A DNA stretch of 43,700 bases from a virus: the IMG/VR virus record IMGVR_UViG_3300035523_000062, positions 1 to 43,700 of that record; one strand, written 5' to 3'. The position numbers and the translations under genes are program-made. Positions 1 to 10,100 of the stretch are shown here, in pieces; within the stretch, counting starts at the first letter, position 1, and each line of letters starts with the position of its first letter. The notes below the pieces were generated by a model, which worked only from the letters and a program-made list of their open reading frames with translations, did not search any database and was not told the origin of the DNA.

Positions 1-504
1 CGCCGTCACGTCACGCCCGCCGGCCCAGCATAGCTCGGCGTCCACAAGGGCCGCCAGCCCCTCCGCAGCCAGCACCACCCCACACGCAGCCCGCAACGCG
101 CTCCGGGCTTCCGCGTCCGCCGCCTGCTGGCGCTGGGCCAGCTCGCGGTTCAGCCGCGCCTCCAGCGCCTTGAGCTGCTGAGCGATGCCGTCGTGCTTCT
201 CCTGCAACACCGTTCGGGCGACGCTTTGGCCCGAGGGCAGCTTGCGGATCTCCGCCTTCAGCCGCGCCTGCTCCTTCGCCGCCGCGTTGCGTGCGTCGTT
301 GAACTCCTTGTCCGCCGCCTCCTTGGCCGCCTTCAGCGCCTGCTGTGTGGCAGGCAGGCCCGGCCAGGCGCTCAGCGCCCTCCGTGCGTCCAGGGTGCCG
401 ATAGCCGGCCCGTCCGCCGCCCACAGGCGCGGGAGGGGGGTGCCCAGCAGCAGCAGGGCGAGGGCGGCCGCGACGCCGCCACCGATGCGCGTTCGTGTGC
501 TCGT
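1..504 (-). CDS. OmpH/Skp-like secreted coiled-coil protein (partial, ACG start)
   Basis: The frame runs from 504 down to the window edge without a stop, so the C-terminus is missing. It has a hydrophobic Sec-type leader (STRTRIGGGVAAALALLLLG, then LWA-A) followed by IGTLDARRALSAWPG and a long Ala/Lys/Glu/Gln-rich coiled-coil stretch, the layout of the OmpH/Skp periplasmic chaperone family. An ideal ribosome site (AAGGAGG at 516-510) lies 5 bases before ACG at 504-502, and no ATG, GTG or TTG exists near it in frame. Translation therefore either starts at ACG, or ATG has mutated (or been misread) to ACG. The gene follows the tail fibre gene by 10 bases, so it looks like the last visible gene of the phage late operon. 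Family assignment is from composition and layout only; a phage-specific coiled-coil protein is possible. Confidence 0.55.
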
Positions 505-514
505 GGTTGCCTCC

Positions 515-3500
515 TTATGAGCCTGTGTAGCCTGTAATGATGCCGCCTACGACCGTGATGGTCCCGGTTGCCGTGGTGATGGAGCCAGACCAGCCTGCTG
601 TAGTCGCGTAGCCGCGAACCACCGCAAAGCTACTGCTCGTCTTGATGACTCCCGATGCCCCGATGGTCCCGGTAACCTCGATCGCCGCGTCAGCGCTGCT
701 TGCCGCGTTGACCCGGATGCCCATTCCGGCTGAGCTGAGTTGCTGCACCTGTAGCGAGGGATATGAACTACTGGCCGTGCAGAACACAGTGCCGTTGGGG
801 CCGTAGGACAGGCTGCTGTCGTAGAGACCCCACCCATCGCTGGGGTTCGAGGTTAGCTGGCTGACGAACGGGAAAATGCCGTTCGAGATGCCAGCCCTTA
901 CCACTGAGTTGGTGTTGGTCAGGCTCTTCCAGCTCCGCACCCCCGCCGCCGTGCTGCTCAGCACCATCCCGTCGGTGGCGGGATTGCCGAGGCCCGGCTC
1001 CTTGCCAGCGAAGGAGTTGTAGGTGCCGCTTGCCAGCATCCCGTCGTGCGTGCTGTCCGCGTACTGACTGCTCAACGCTTGGCCGGCCAGCGTGAGCCCT
1101 CCGGAGGACGCGCCTAGCGTCACCGCCGAGTGGAACCGCGCATCGTTGCCCTGCGCCGCCGTGCCCGCCGTGGATCCATAGGTCACGGAGACCTGTTGCC
1201 CCGATAGGCTGACGCCAGCCCCTGCGGTCACCGCGTCATGAAAGCGGCTATCGTTACCCTGGGCAGAGGTGCCCGCCGTGGTGCCGTAGGTCACGCTCAC
1301 CTGCTGCCCCGAGAGCCCGATGCCCGTCCCGGCCGTCACCGCCGCGTGCCGCTGGCTGATGGCGCTCGTGAGGTCCGCCGTCGCCGCCACGATGCTCAGC
1401 GCCCCCGTAGTCGCCGTCGCCCCCACCACCCCGCCGGCCGAGAGGTTGGGCAACAGCACACTGGAGCCGGCCCCGTTCGCGGTCAGCGACAGGTTGCCGT
1501 TGGAGGAGGAGAGGGAGAGGCGTCCACTTGGCAACGCTTGCAGGTTGTAGAGGCCGGCGCCTTGGTCCCACAGGAAGAAGCTGTTGTCGTCAGCTTGCTT
1601 GCCCAGCGTCCACTTGGCGACAGCGGCATCGGCGAAGGTCAGGAACGCCTGGTAGGTGTTCGCCACCGGCGTATTGAGGATCAGGTTCGCCGCCCCGGAC
1701 CCCAGGATCTTGGCCCCCAGCATCGACGTGACGCCGACGGCATCCACGCTCAGGGCGGGGTCAGGGCTCCCGCCCGAGGCAGCGAGACTGCTGTGGACGT
1801 GCCCCAGGAGGCTGTACCGCGTGTCGTGGTTGTGGGGTCCGTCCGCCACTTGGCCCACGCCTGGCCCCACGGAGAGGCCGAAGGTGCCGGTCGTGCCGTT
1901 GTAGGTCAGGGGCGCGGTGGCGCTCACCAGCCCCCGCACGCCCGCCGTGAAGGGCTGCCAGGTCCGGTCGCCCCTCAGATACGAGGTCCAGTCCCCGCCG
2001 GCAGGCAGGCCCTCCTTGGCGTTGAGTTGCGCTTGGATGCCGGAGGTCACCCCGTCTAGGCGCCCCAGCTCCGTCATATCCACCGCCGCCGGCCAGCCGG
2101 AGAGGTCGCTCGCCGCCGCCCCGCCCGAGAGGGTGCCGCCGGCGCTCTTCACGACGCCGGAGACGATGCTCGGCACCGCCAGCACTCCGGCAGCGTCCAG
2201 TGTGGCCTTGGGGGCGCCCGTGTTGGTGTAGATCGCCAGCGGGTTGCTGATGGCGTCCGACCCCAGCCTGTTGGTGGCGGTCCCGTCGATCGTTTGGCCC
2301 AGCATCCAGTTCGCGCCGGCCCGCACCGCCTGCCCCTGCGGCAGGGAGAGACCCCCAGCCGTGGCCTCCAGGCTTCCCGCCTTGGCCGCGCCCGTCACCC
2401 ACAGCCCGCCTGTCTGGCTGGCCGCTGGCGTCGCGGCCTGCAGCTGCACCTGCGGCACGTTGGCGAGCTGGTCGAGCCCCAGATTGACGCGCGCTCCGGC
2501 CGCCGTCCCGGCTCCGGTACCGCCGCTGATTACCGGGAGGAGCCCGCCCACCTGGGAGGCCAGATTGACGGCGCTCGACGAGTAGAGGTGGCCGCTGCTG
2601 TCAGCCATCAGGAACCCGCCCGTACCGATCAGGTCCGCGAGGATGAGGCTGCCCTTGGTGGCGTGGCTGGTGCTGCCGAGGGTGAGGTTGCCGCTCGCGA
2701 CGTTGCTCCCGTACAGCGTCTGCCCGGAGCCGCGCCCCGCCAGGCGCGCGTATTGGGTGTGGTAGTCGCCCACGTCCGGGCCCGTCACGTCCGCATGGGC
2801 CACCGCGCCACCGAAGCTGACCCAGGCGGTGCCGTTGAAGACGTAGGATTTCGCCTCGTCGCCCACCAGCAGCGCGAGGTTGGTGGTCTGAGCACCACTG
2901 GCGGGCGTGAAAGTCCAGGCGGCGCCGCTCCACTCAGCGATGGCGTTGTCATGCGTGGCCCAGGCGCCCGTACCCGTGGGCCACACGATGTAACGTTGGC
3001 CCACCGCGGGGGTGCCAGGGGGCGTCGATAGGTCCTTGTCCAGGACCGACGCCGCCCAGGTGATGCCGGAGGCGCGGCTGTCTACGTAGGCCATCGTGGC
3101 GGCATCGCTGCCCGCCGAGGGGGTGCCGAGCCCGGTGATGCGGTACCCGCCCGCCGGCAGGTTGCCGGTCAGGGCGCGCCCGCCGTCGGCCCGCAGGTAG
3201 AGGGGATGATCGTCGGCCGTCAGGCCCGAGAGGCCGCTGTGGGGCAGCGTGGGCAGCGCCGTGCTGGCGATATGGCCGTCCGCCACCGTCAACGCCACGC
3301 CGCCGCTGCCCGCGTACAGGATGCCCGCCGTGGTCAGGGTGCCGGCGAAATACCCGTTGCCGGCCGCGCTCACCGTGAAGCGACCGACTCCGGAGGAGCT
3401 GTCGAGACTCAGCCCGTTGGCGACAGTGGAGCTGCCCAGGGTGATGAGGTTGGTACCGGCCGCCTGCGACAGGAGGTGCTGAGTGCCGTTGGCCCGCACG

Positions 3501-3775
3501 CTCCCCGCGCCGAGGTACAGGTGGCCGCCCGTGCCGATCGTCAGGCTCGCGGCCCGTACCATCGGCGTGTCGGTGGCAACGCCCAGCACCTCCACACTGC
3601 CGGAGGTCTGCACGCGCAGCACGTTCGCGCCGTCCACGGTCGGGCGCACCAAGTGGGATCCGGTCTCCAGGTTGATAGTTGAGCGTACCTGTCTGCCGCT
3701 GTCCACCACGAAGTCCGCCCAGGAGGGCGAGACGAGGCAGGCAAGGGCGAGTAGAGCAAGGGACAGACGCCGCAT
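515..3775 (-). CDS. phage tail fibre / receptor-binding protein with signal peptide (DUF2793-like)
   Basis: 1,086 residues. The protein starts with a clear Sec signal peptide (MRRLSLALLALACLVSPSWA, cleavage after residue 20), which is unusual for a virion protein. The rest is Gly/Ser/Thr/Ala-rich beta-type sequence with short repeats (two near-identical segments containing VTAGxGxxLSGQQVSVTYG), typical of a trimeric fibre shaft. Residues about 235-325 (PGTPAVGQRYIV, then TGAWATHDNAIAEW) resemble the DUF2793 module of tail fibres. The gene starts 2 bases after the stop of the 872-residue tail protein. It is probably the adsorption protein; the last residues (GTITVVGGIITGYTGS) look like a fibre tip. 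Virion or exported fate is uncertain because of the leader. Confidence 0.75.
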   Translation of the reverse strand: MRRLSLALLALACLVSPSWADFVVDSGRQVRSTINLETGSHLVRPTVDGANVLRVQTSGSVEVLGVATDTPMVRAASLTIGTGGHLYLGAGSVRANGTQHLLSQAAGTNLITLGSSTVANGLSLDSSSGVGRFTVSAAGNGYFAGTLTTAGILYAGSGGVALTVADGHIASTALPTLPHSGLSGLTADDHPLYLRADGGRALTGNLPAGGYRITGLGTPSAGSDAATMAYVDSRASGITWAASVLDKDLSTPPGTPAVGQRYIVWPTGTGAWATHDNAIAEWSGAAWTFTPASGAQTTNLALLVGDEAKSYVFNGTAWVSFGGAVAHADVTGPDVGDYHTQYARLAGRGSGQTLYGSNVASGNLTLGSTSHATKGSLILADLIGTGGFLMADSSGHLYSSSAVNLASQVGGLLPVISGGTGAGTAAGARVNLGLDQLANVPQVQLQAATPAASQTGGLWVTGAAKAGSLEATAGGLSLPQGQAVRAGANWMLGQTIDGTATNRLGSDAISNPLAIYTNTGAPKATLDAAGVLAVPSIVSGVVKSAGGTLSGGAAASDLSGWPAAVDMTELGRLDGVTSGIQAQLNAKEGLPAGGDWTSYLRGDRTWQPFTAGVRGLVSATAPLTYNGTTGTFGLSVGPGVGQVADGPHNHDTRYSLLGHVHSSLAASGGSPDPALSVDAVGVTSMLGAKILGSGAANLILNTPVANTYQAFLTFADAAVAKWTLGKQADDNSFFLWDQGAGLYNLQALPSGRLSLSSSNGNLSLTANGAGSSVLLPNLSAGGVVGATATTGALSIVAATADLTSAISQRHAAVTAGTGIGLSGQQVSVTYGTTAGTSAQGNDSRFHDAVTAGAGVSLSGQQVSVTYGSTAGTAAQGNDARFHSAVTLGASSGGLTLAGQALSSQYADSTHDGMLASGTYNSFAGKEPGLGNPATDGMVLSSTAAGVRSWKSLTNTNSVVRAGISNGIFPFVSQLTSNPSDGWGLYDSSLSYGPNGTVFCTASSSYPSLQVQQLSSAGMGIRVNAASSADAAIEVTGTIGASGVIKTSSSFAVVRGYATTAGWSGSITTATGTITVVGGIITGYTGS

Positions 3776-3776
3776 C

Positions 3777-6395
3777 TTAGCCTCCTGGGGTGAACTCGAC
3801 GGTCACCACCTGATCGAGGATCGGGTGGCAACCGGCCGCGAAGGTGATCGTGTAGTCGGAGATCGACCATTCCTTGATGGGGATGTGGTAGTTCTTGCCG
3901 ACCCAGACGCGCACTAGCGTTCCCGGTATCGGTGCCTTGGGCGTTACCCCGTCGGAGGCATACAGCGTGAGGGTCCGAGTGCCGCCCGCCAGGGTGTCCG
4001 GGTTGGCGTCCCAGGTCCGGGCGTACACTCCGGGCTCGCTCGGCCCGTACTGCGCCAGAACGGGCAGCGTGCTGCTGCCAGGGTCTCCGGTCGGCACGCT
4101 GTTGCCCGGAGTGCTGACCAGGTTGGAGCCTCCCCGGTGCCCGCCGCCCCCGCCCCGCCCCTTCTTGCCGCCGAGGGCGTAGAGCAACAACAGCGCCGGG
4201 TCCGGACGCCGGTTGTCCAGGTCCAGGTCGCAGCGCTCCCCGCCGTGCTCGGCCATCGTGTACTGCACGCGGGTGGGGTAGCTGATTAGGGGCACCGTCA
4301 GCCCGTCCACCCGCACCAGGCCGGTGGTCGCCAGGGCGTCCGTGGAGGTGTCCACCTGGCACACCAGCGTGTCGGCCGGATCGATGCTCACCTGCCCGGT
4401 TCGGACGGGCGAGGCATAGCGGTTGAGCCAGCCGGCCGCGTAGGCCCGCGCCTGTTTCAGGGTGGTGATCTCCTCGGCGTCCACCACCTTCTCCCGCAGA
4501 CCGTAGGTGCTGATGCTGGCCTGCGCCGCGGCGGAGAGGGCGCCCGCGCCCGTGGTCGGCAGCGCCACGGCCGGCGTCGCGTTGTCGCCCCGGAACACCC
4601 ATTCGCAGGTTTCGCCGGGCATGAACTCGTCGTCACCCGCTACCCCATCCTCGCGGAGCATACAGCAGTCCACGTCCAGCACTCCGGCGGAGCAGACGGC
4701 CAGCGCCGCCCGAAGGCCGGTGGCGTGCTCGTTGCCCTCCGTGACGATCACCGCCTTGATGCGCTGCCAGGTCCCTAGCCCGTTGGTCACCACCGTGTTC
4801 CCGCTCATGGGCAGCCAATGCTTGACCGACCCGCCAGGGTCGTCCACGTAGAGGCCGAGGCTCACCGTCATGGCGGTGGAGCTGCGAAGCCAGAAGTAGA
4901 GGGCGAACGCCGTGTACTTGCGGAAGGGCGACCCGTGGTCGTTCGTTGGGATCAGCGTGACCTTGCGGCCGCCGTAGCTCAGCACCTTGCCCGTGGTGTC
5001 GATCCGCACGCAGGAGGAGCCATACAGGGGCGACGCGTTGCAGCTCCAGTCCACCGGCACGTCGGTGACCAGCTTCTTGGCGTCGGTATCGTACAGCACC
5101 CAGCCGTCCTGGCTGGTTTTGTCGCCCCGGAACAGCCACAGGTCGTCCAGGAGGATGCCGGTGGTGCCCGCCGTCCAAGTCACCGTTACCTTGATGTACT
5201 TGGCCGTCGTGAGGGCGGCCGCGACATGGAACACCTCGCGGTGCTCCTGGTAGCTGCGCCAGGTAACGCCGAAGCTGCCATTGATGGGCGTGGCCAGCAC
5301 GGCCAGGGCCGCGTTCAACACCTCCACCTTCACGCCGACCGTCGCGCTGCCCGCGACCCAGAGGGCCGTGTTCAGCAGGAACAGGAAGGGGGTGTCGGCG
5401 CCCACCAGGAGTTGCGCGCTCACGTCCACCGTCTGGGCCACGCTGCTGCCCGCCACGGAGCCCAGGATGGCGACGTAGTTGCCGGACCGCGCGTAGGCAC
5501 CGCTCCACCGCTCGGAGGGCCGCTTGCGGGCGTCCCCCGTCTCCACCCAGGGGTCGGAGGCGTTATGGTGCCACACGGTGCCCGTCTCGAAGGACGGGTC
5601 GATCAGCAGGTTGCCCGCAACCGTCTCGCCGGGAAGCAGGGCTTGAGCGAACCGGCTGTTGTAGACCGTGTTTCCCGCCGCCCCCGCGTTGCCGCCGACC
5701 AGTTTGATCGCGTTGACGACCCCCGCCAGGTCCTCCGGCTGCGCCAGATAGGTGACCTCTCGGCCGGCGCGGAAGCGGTAGTCCTCCAGCGTGACGGCGA
5801 TGGGCATCGCCCGCACGTACAGCACGTTCCCGCCGCCCGTTGGGTCCACGGCGAAGCCCCACAGCAATCCGCGCATGGAGGCGTCGGCCAGCTTGTCGAA
5901 GGCGGCCCGGAGGTCGGTATCGAAGAACTCGGCGCGCTCCAGCGTGTAGCCGATGGGCGTGTCGATGCTGACCGTGAGGCCCGGAAGGGCCGGCAGCAGG
6001 TAGCGGTGGGCGAGCTGGGCGAAGAACTCGCTCACGTCGGCGCCGCCGGCCTTGACGATGGCGGAGTCCACCAGGAGAGTGCCGCAGCGCCCCATTAGGC
6101 CGCAGCCGGTCAGCGTGAGGCTCGGGGTATCCTGCAGGCTCCGCTCCACCTGCTCCACCCAGCCGCGGTAAACGCACGCGCTGCCCCACCAGAACTCCAC
6201 GCGCCAGTTGCTGGCGGGCATCGCGCCCAGCAGGGCCGTGATCTCCACGTCCTCATAGGCCGCCACCAGGTCCAGTGTGAAGGTGTCGCACCCGCCCCGC
6301 TCGGTCAGGATGAAGTCACGGGAGAGCACCCAGGCGCGCGGGCACGGAACGCGGGTGCCAGCCGCCGTGTAGAGCCTTGTCTCGAAGGCGAGCAT
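3777..6395 (-). CDS. large tail/baseplate protein (tail-associated, Tal/hub-like position)
   Basis: 872 residues, placed directly after the distal tail protein, where siphoviruses encode the tail hub or tail-associated protein. The N-terminal 300 residues (MLAFETRLYTAAGTRV, FTLDLVAAYEDVEI, VEFWWGSACVYRGWVEQVER) read like a baseplate hub domain. The middle (about 290-430 and 460-600) resembles two jelly-roll carbohydrate-binding-like modules (SYQEHREVFHVAA, ILLDDLWLFRG). The C-terminus after a Gly-rich linker (GGKKGRGGGGGHRGG) is a small beta domain. The start codon overlaps the preceding stop (TAATG). No catalytic motif is recognised, so the role as hub plus host-surface-binding modules is inferred from order and composition. 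Confidence 0.65.
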   Translation of the reverse strand: MLAFETRLYTAAGTRVPCPRAWVLSRDFILTERGGCDTFTLDLVAAYEDVEITALLGAMPASNWRVEFWWGSACVYRGWVEQVERSLQDTPSLTLTGCGLMGRCGTLLVDSAIVKAGGADVSEFFAQLAHRYLLPALPGLTVSIDTPIGYTLERAEFFDTDLRAAFDKLADASMRGLLWGFAVDPTGGGNVLYVRAMPIAVTLEDYRFRAGREVTYLAQPEDLAGVVNAIKLVGGNAGAAGNTVYNSRFAQALLPGETVAGNLLIDPSFETGTVWHHNASDPWVETGDARKRPSERWSGAYARSGNYVAILGSVAGSSVAQTVDVSAQLLVGADTPFLFLLNTALWVAGSATVGVKVEVLNAALAVLATPINGSFGVTWRSYQEHREVFHVAAALTTAKYIKVTVTWTAGTTGILLDDLWLFRGDKTSQDGWVLYDTDAKKLVTDVPVDWSCNASPLYGSSCVRIDTTGKVLSYGGRKVTLIPTNDHGSPFRKYTAFALYFWLRSSTAMTVSLGLYVDDPGGSVKHWLPMSGNTVVTNGLGTWQRIKAVIVTEGNEHATGLRAALAVCSAGVLDVDCCMLREDGVAGDDEFMPGETCEWVFRGDNATPAVALPTTGAGALSAAAQASISTYGLREKVVDAEEITTLKQARAYAAGWLNRYASPVRTGQVSIDPADTLVCQVDTSTDALATTGLVRVDGLTVPLISYPTRVQYTMAEHGGERCDLDLDNRRPDPALLLLYALGGKKGRGGGGGHRGGSNLVSTPGNSVPTGDPGSSTLPVLAQYGPSEPGVYARTWDANPDTLAGGTRTLTLYASDGVTPKAPIPGTLVRVWVGKNYHIPIKEWSISDYTITFAAGCHPILDQVVTVEFTPGG

Positions 6396-7168
6396 TAGAG
6401 GTAGCGTCCGCGCCAGGTGGTGATAAGGCTCGCCAGGGTCAGGGGCGCGGCAAAGGTCAGCACCAGGTTGTTACTGCCGGGGATGAGGCCGAAGAAGCTG
6501 CCCGCCGTCAGGAGGCTCAGGGCGTTGGCGCCGTTGCGCGTCACCGTCTGCGCCAGGGCGTCCACCACCAGCACGTCGCCGGCCGTGAAGGTCCCGGTGA
6601 GGGTGAAGGACTTGACCGGCGAGGGGCTGGAGCGCTGCAGCACGATCGTTCCGGTCCCGCCCACGCCGATCGTGAGGGTGTAGGCTGGCAGGGCCTCCGC
6701 CGTCCCGGTGGCGATGACGTTGTGGCCGGGCGCGCCCGCCGCCGGGGTCAGGACGGTATCGGTGCTCGCGAGGGCCGCGTACAGGTAGGGGTCCGGGCAG
6801 CGGAAGTGCGCCTCAAAGGTGCAGGTGTTCTTCATCCGGTTGTTGAGCCCGATCGTTGGCAGCCCCACCGGGCAGGCGCGTCGATACCGATCGTCCCAGC
6901 GGTAGAGGTTGGCGTAGCCGGTGCCGGGGTTGTGGGCCGCCAGGAAGGCATCGAGGGCCGACCGCCAGAGGGCCGCGCTGGAGGCGGAGATGCGCCCCGA
7001 AACCGTCACCTCGCGAGGTCCCAGCAGCGCCTGCGTCTCCCGCGCCCGGTCGCTGCCCGGCACCGCGATCGCCTCGCCCCGGTCCCCAATCCGCTCCTGC
7101 CAGTCGCTGACATGGGCGCTGTTGGAGGCGTAGACGTAGCTGCCAAACTGGTAGGCCAGGCTTGCCAT
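6395..7168 (-). CDS. distal tail protein (Dit-like)
   Basis: 257 residues between the tape measure and the large baseplate protein, the usual place of Dit. The first 130 residues (VSGRISASSAALWRSALDAF, then LYRWDDRYRRACPVGL and CTFEAHFRCPDPYLYA) match the Dit pattern of an N-terminal ring domain that ends in a phrase about 'dPy'. The remainder is a small beta-rich, galectin-like domain (ALPAYTLTIGVGGTGTIVLQ). Dit forms the hexameric hub that joins the tail tube to the fibres. GGAGG lies 8-9 bases before ATG. Family assignment rests on position and these motifs. Confidence 0.7.
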   Translation of the reverse strand: MASLAYQFGSYVYASNSAHVSDWQERIGDRGEAIAVPGSDRARETQALLGPREVTVSGRISASSAALWRSALDAFLAAHNPGTGYANLYRWDDRYRRACPVGLPTIGLNNRMKNTCTFEAHFRCPDPYLYAALASTDTVLTPAAGAPGHNVIATGTAEALPAYTLTIGVGGTGTIVLQRSSPSPVKSFTLTGTFTAGDVLVVDALAQTVTRNGANALSLLTAGSFFGLIPGSNNLVLTFAAPLTLASLITTWRGRYL

Positions 7169-7179
7169 CTCTACGCCTC

Positions 7180-10100
7180 CTAAGCGGCGGTGGGAGCGGT
7201 GCGGAGGGAGCGGCGGAAGGCGTCGGCCAGTTCCGCGCCCACCTGGCGCGCGCCCTCGCGCCCGTGGACGTGGACGGTCCCCATGTTGATGGTCACGGAG
7301 GTGCCGGTGAGCTGCTCGTTGGGGATGATGGTGCCGGAGTTGCGAGGCAGGAAGAGCTCTGGCCCGCGCTCGCCCACGATGGCGGCTTGACCACGCGCCA
7401 GCGTCCCTCCCTCGGCCATCAGGGGGATGCCGAAGAGGCCTCCGAGAAAGCCGACCACCTTCTTGGCCGCGACCTCCGCGATTATCTGAAGGATCATGTC
7501 CTTGAAGCCGCCCAGAAGAGTGCTGAACATGCCCTTGGCGCCCTTGCCGATGTTAAGGAAGCCCTGAGCGAAGATTGCCTGCATGTCCTGGCTGGTGCGG
7601 GCCCAGAACTCCTGATTGGCCCGCTGCTCAGGGGTCCTGTTCCGCTTGGCGGCTTCCTTGTTCGCTCGCGCCACTCTGTCGGACTCGATGGCCGCGACCT
7701 TCTCAGAGTCGAAGCTGAGCCCAGAGGCGCCAGGGCCGACGTTCCCGTAGCTGCTCCCCTCGGGCGTTCTGTGGCGCTCCATAATGCGCTCTACGTAGGC
7801 ATCGGCCATCTTCGCGGCGATGCGCTCGGAGTCCACGTTGCCCTGAGCCCACTCGGGAATGGGGAGGTTGTCCCCAACCAGGGCCGGACGCACCGGAACC
7901 GCCATCTCCGCCTGGCGCAGTTCACGGCGCCGCCATTCGAACCGTGCCGGGCTCGGAGGCCCCATCTCGTCGCCCAAGCCCTGCAGCGACTTCAGCCGGG
8001 ATTCCGCCGTCCATCGACGCGCGACGTCCTCCGGGACCCCCTTCTTGCGGAAGTAGAGCTCCAGGTCCGCCAAGCGGTCCTCAAAGTCGCGCTGGAAGTC
8101 GGTCTCGCGGGCGGCCAGGTTCGCCTTCAGGGCCTCCATGTAGCGCTTGCGTGCCGCTTCGGACTCCCGAGCCGTCTTCTTGAGGGCGTCCCTCTCCTTC
8201 TGGGCCGCCTCCCGCTGGATCTTCTGGATGTCGCGCCCGAGCTCGGCCTCCAGGCTGCTGATCGCCTGATGCTGCTTGGCCGTGGACAGAGCGGAGGCCC
8301 GGATCTCATCGACCTTGACGCGGGTGGCCTCGCGGCGCACGGCGATCTCCCGTCTGGTGTCATCGGAGATGCCGGCAATGACGGAGTCACGGTAGAGCTT
8401 GTCTGCCTTGCGCGCCTCCTCAACGTCAGCGGCAGCCTTGGCGGCCCACGCCTCGCGGTTCTTGTTGGCGTGGGCGAGCTGCTCCCAGTTGCTGGAGCCG
8501 CCAGGCGCGGCCAGATGAAGGTGCTCGTTCCACTTTGAGCTCTTGGTCCTGAAGGCATATCCCAGACCTGCCGCCTCCAGCGCCTGCTGTACCGTGGAGC
8601 GCTGGGCTTCTGACCACCCCTTGGTATCAACGTCCAAGGAGTGCCCGGTCTTGTGGGTGTACTTGCTTAGCTCGTCGAAAGGGTGAACCCCTCGCGTAGT
8701 ATGGCTCTCAAGCAGTTTCCTCACGTTGGCTGGCAACTGCTTGAGCATAGAGGATAACTCGGTCGCAACATAGACGCTACCGACTTTGGCATAGCCGCCG
8801 CGCTGAGAGAGGTCCTTACTGGCCGCCTCCATGCGTCGCTGGAGCTCGCTCTGCAGCTTCTGAAGCAGGGGGGATCCCTTAGGCAGGCCATAGGGATCGG
8901 CGATGCCCAGAGCCTTGGCGGCCCTCTCGATCTCGACCATGGCTGGCTGCCCCACGCCGCTGTCTGTGAGTGCTTGCTTTCTTAGGGTGCTTCTGGTCTC
9001 CTCCAGGGCGGCGCCCGACATGCCAGGCATGTAGGCAGGCATAGCACGCGACGGCCAGCCCTTCTCGCGAGCGTCCCTAACGCCCCAAATGGCCTCACGC
9101 AGCACGCCCGCGCGGTTCCCGCCTGCGGTGTCTCGCTCCTTCTCGGCCGCCTTCCACTTGTCGTAGGCGTCCTTGCCCTCCGTGAGCAGCTTGTAGATCC
9201 CCAGGGTTGCCAGTGAGTACAGGCCGAACCGCGCGGCCGCGGCTGCCTGCGGGATCTCCGCGAGGATGGTCTTGACGCGCATCAGGCGATCAGCCACGGT
9301 CACGAAGCTGGAGGCCAGCAGCAGCGCCCCGCCCACTAGGCCCGCCGTCGATCCAAGTCCGGTACCCAGGGACACCAGGAGGTCCTGCGCCCCACTGCTG
9401 AGACCACGGAACCACTCGATGGCCTTCCGGGCCGTCTCGGACAGTCGCAGCATCGTGTCGCCCAGGGCGTCGAAGGGTGCCCTGAGGGCCGTCATGGCCT
9501 GCGCGTCCTGGGTGAGGGCTGTAAAACTCTTCAGGATGGTTCCCAGCGCCTTGGTGATGTCGGGCGTGAACTTGGACGTCAGGCGTGACGTGAACTCATT
9601 GAAGGCGTCCCCGAAGTTGGACAGGATCATCGGGAGCGTGCCGGCCAACTTCTGCTGGGCTCCGCCGAACTGCTGCTGCATGCCCGCCACCAGGGCATCA
9701 GCGACCTGCTGGCCGGTGACATGCGCCCGCTGCAGGGCCTCCGTGTCAGCCGTGCCAAAGCGTCTCTTGAGCACACCCGCCACGTTGAGGCCAGGCATGT
9801 TGAGCAGTACCTGGTTGAGGTCCTGCTGAGACGCAGAGCCGCGAGAGAGGATCTGCCGGAAGCCCAGCAGGGCCCGCTCCTGAGCGTCTCGCGAGATTCC
9901 CAGGGCCGTGGCGGTGTCCCCGAAGGCCCTCATGGTTGGGATGACCTTGCCCAAGCCGTTAGGCCCATAGGCGGCCGCCAGGCTCTGGGCGATCGGCAGC
10001 ATCTCCTTGAACTCCAGACGGGAGGACAGCGCCTCCCGGCGGAGGTCTTTGATGAGCTTCGCGGCGCCCCCAGAGGAGCCGGTGATGAGTGTCAGGGCGG

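Noticed and set aside
1238-2059. Long plus-strand open frame opposite the tail fibre gene
   Set aside because: Low-complexity Arg/Gly/His/Val-rich translation typical of the antisense of GC-rich genes, no ribosome site, fully inside a well supported minus-strand gene. The same applies to most plus-strand frames between 1 and 24 kb.
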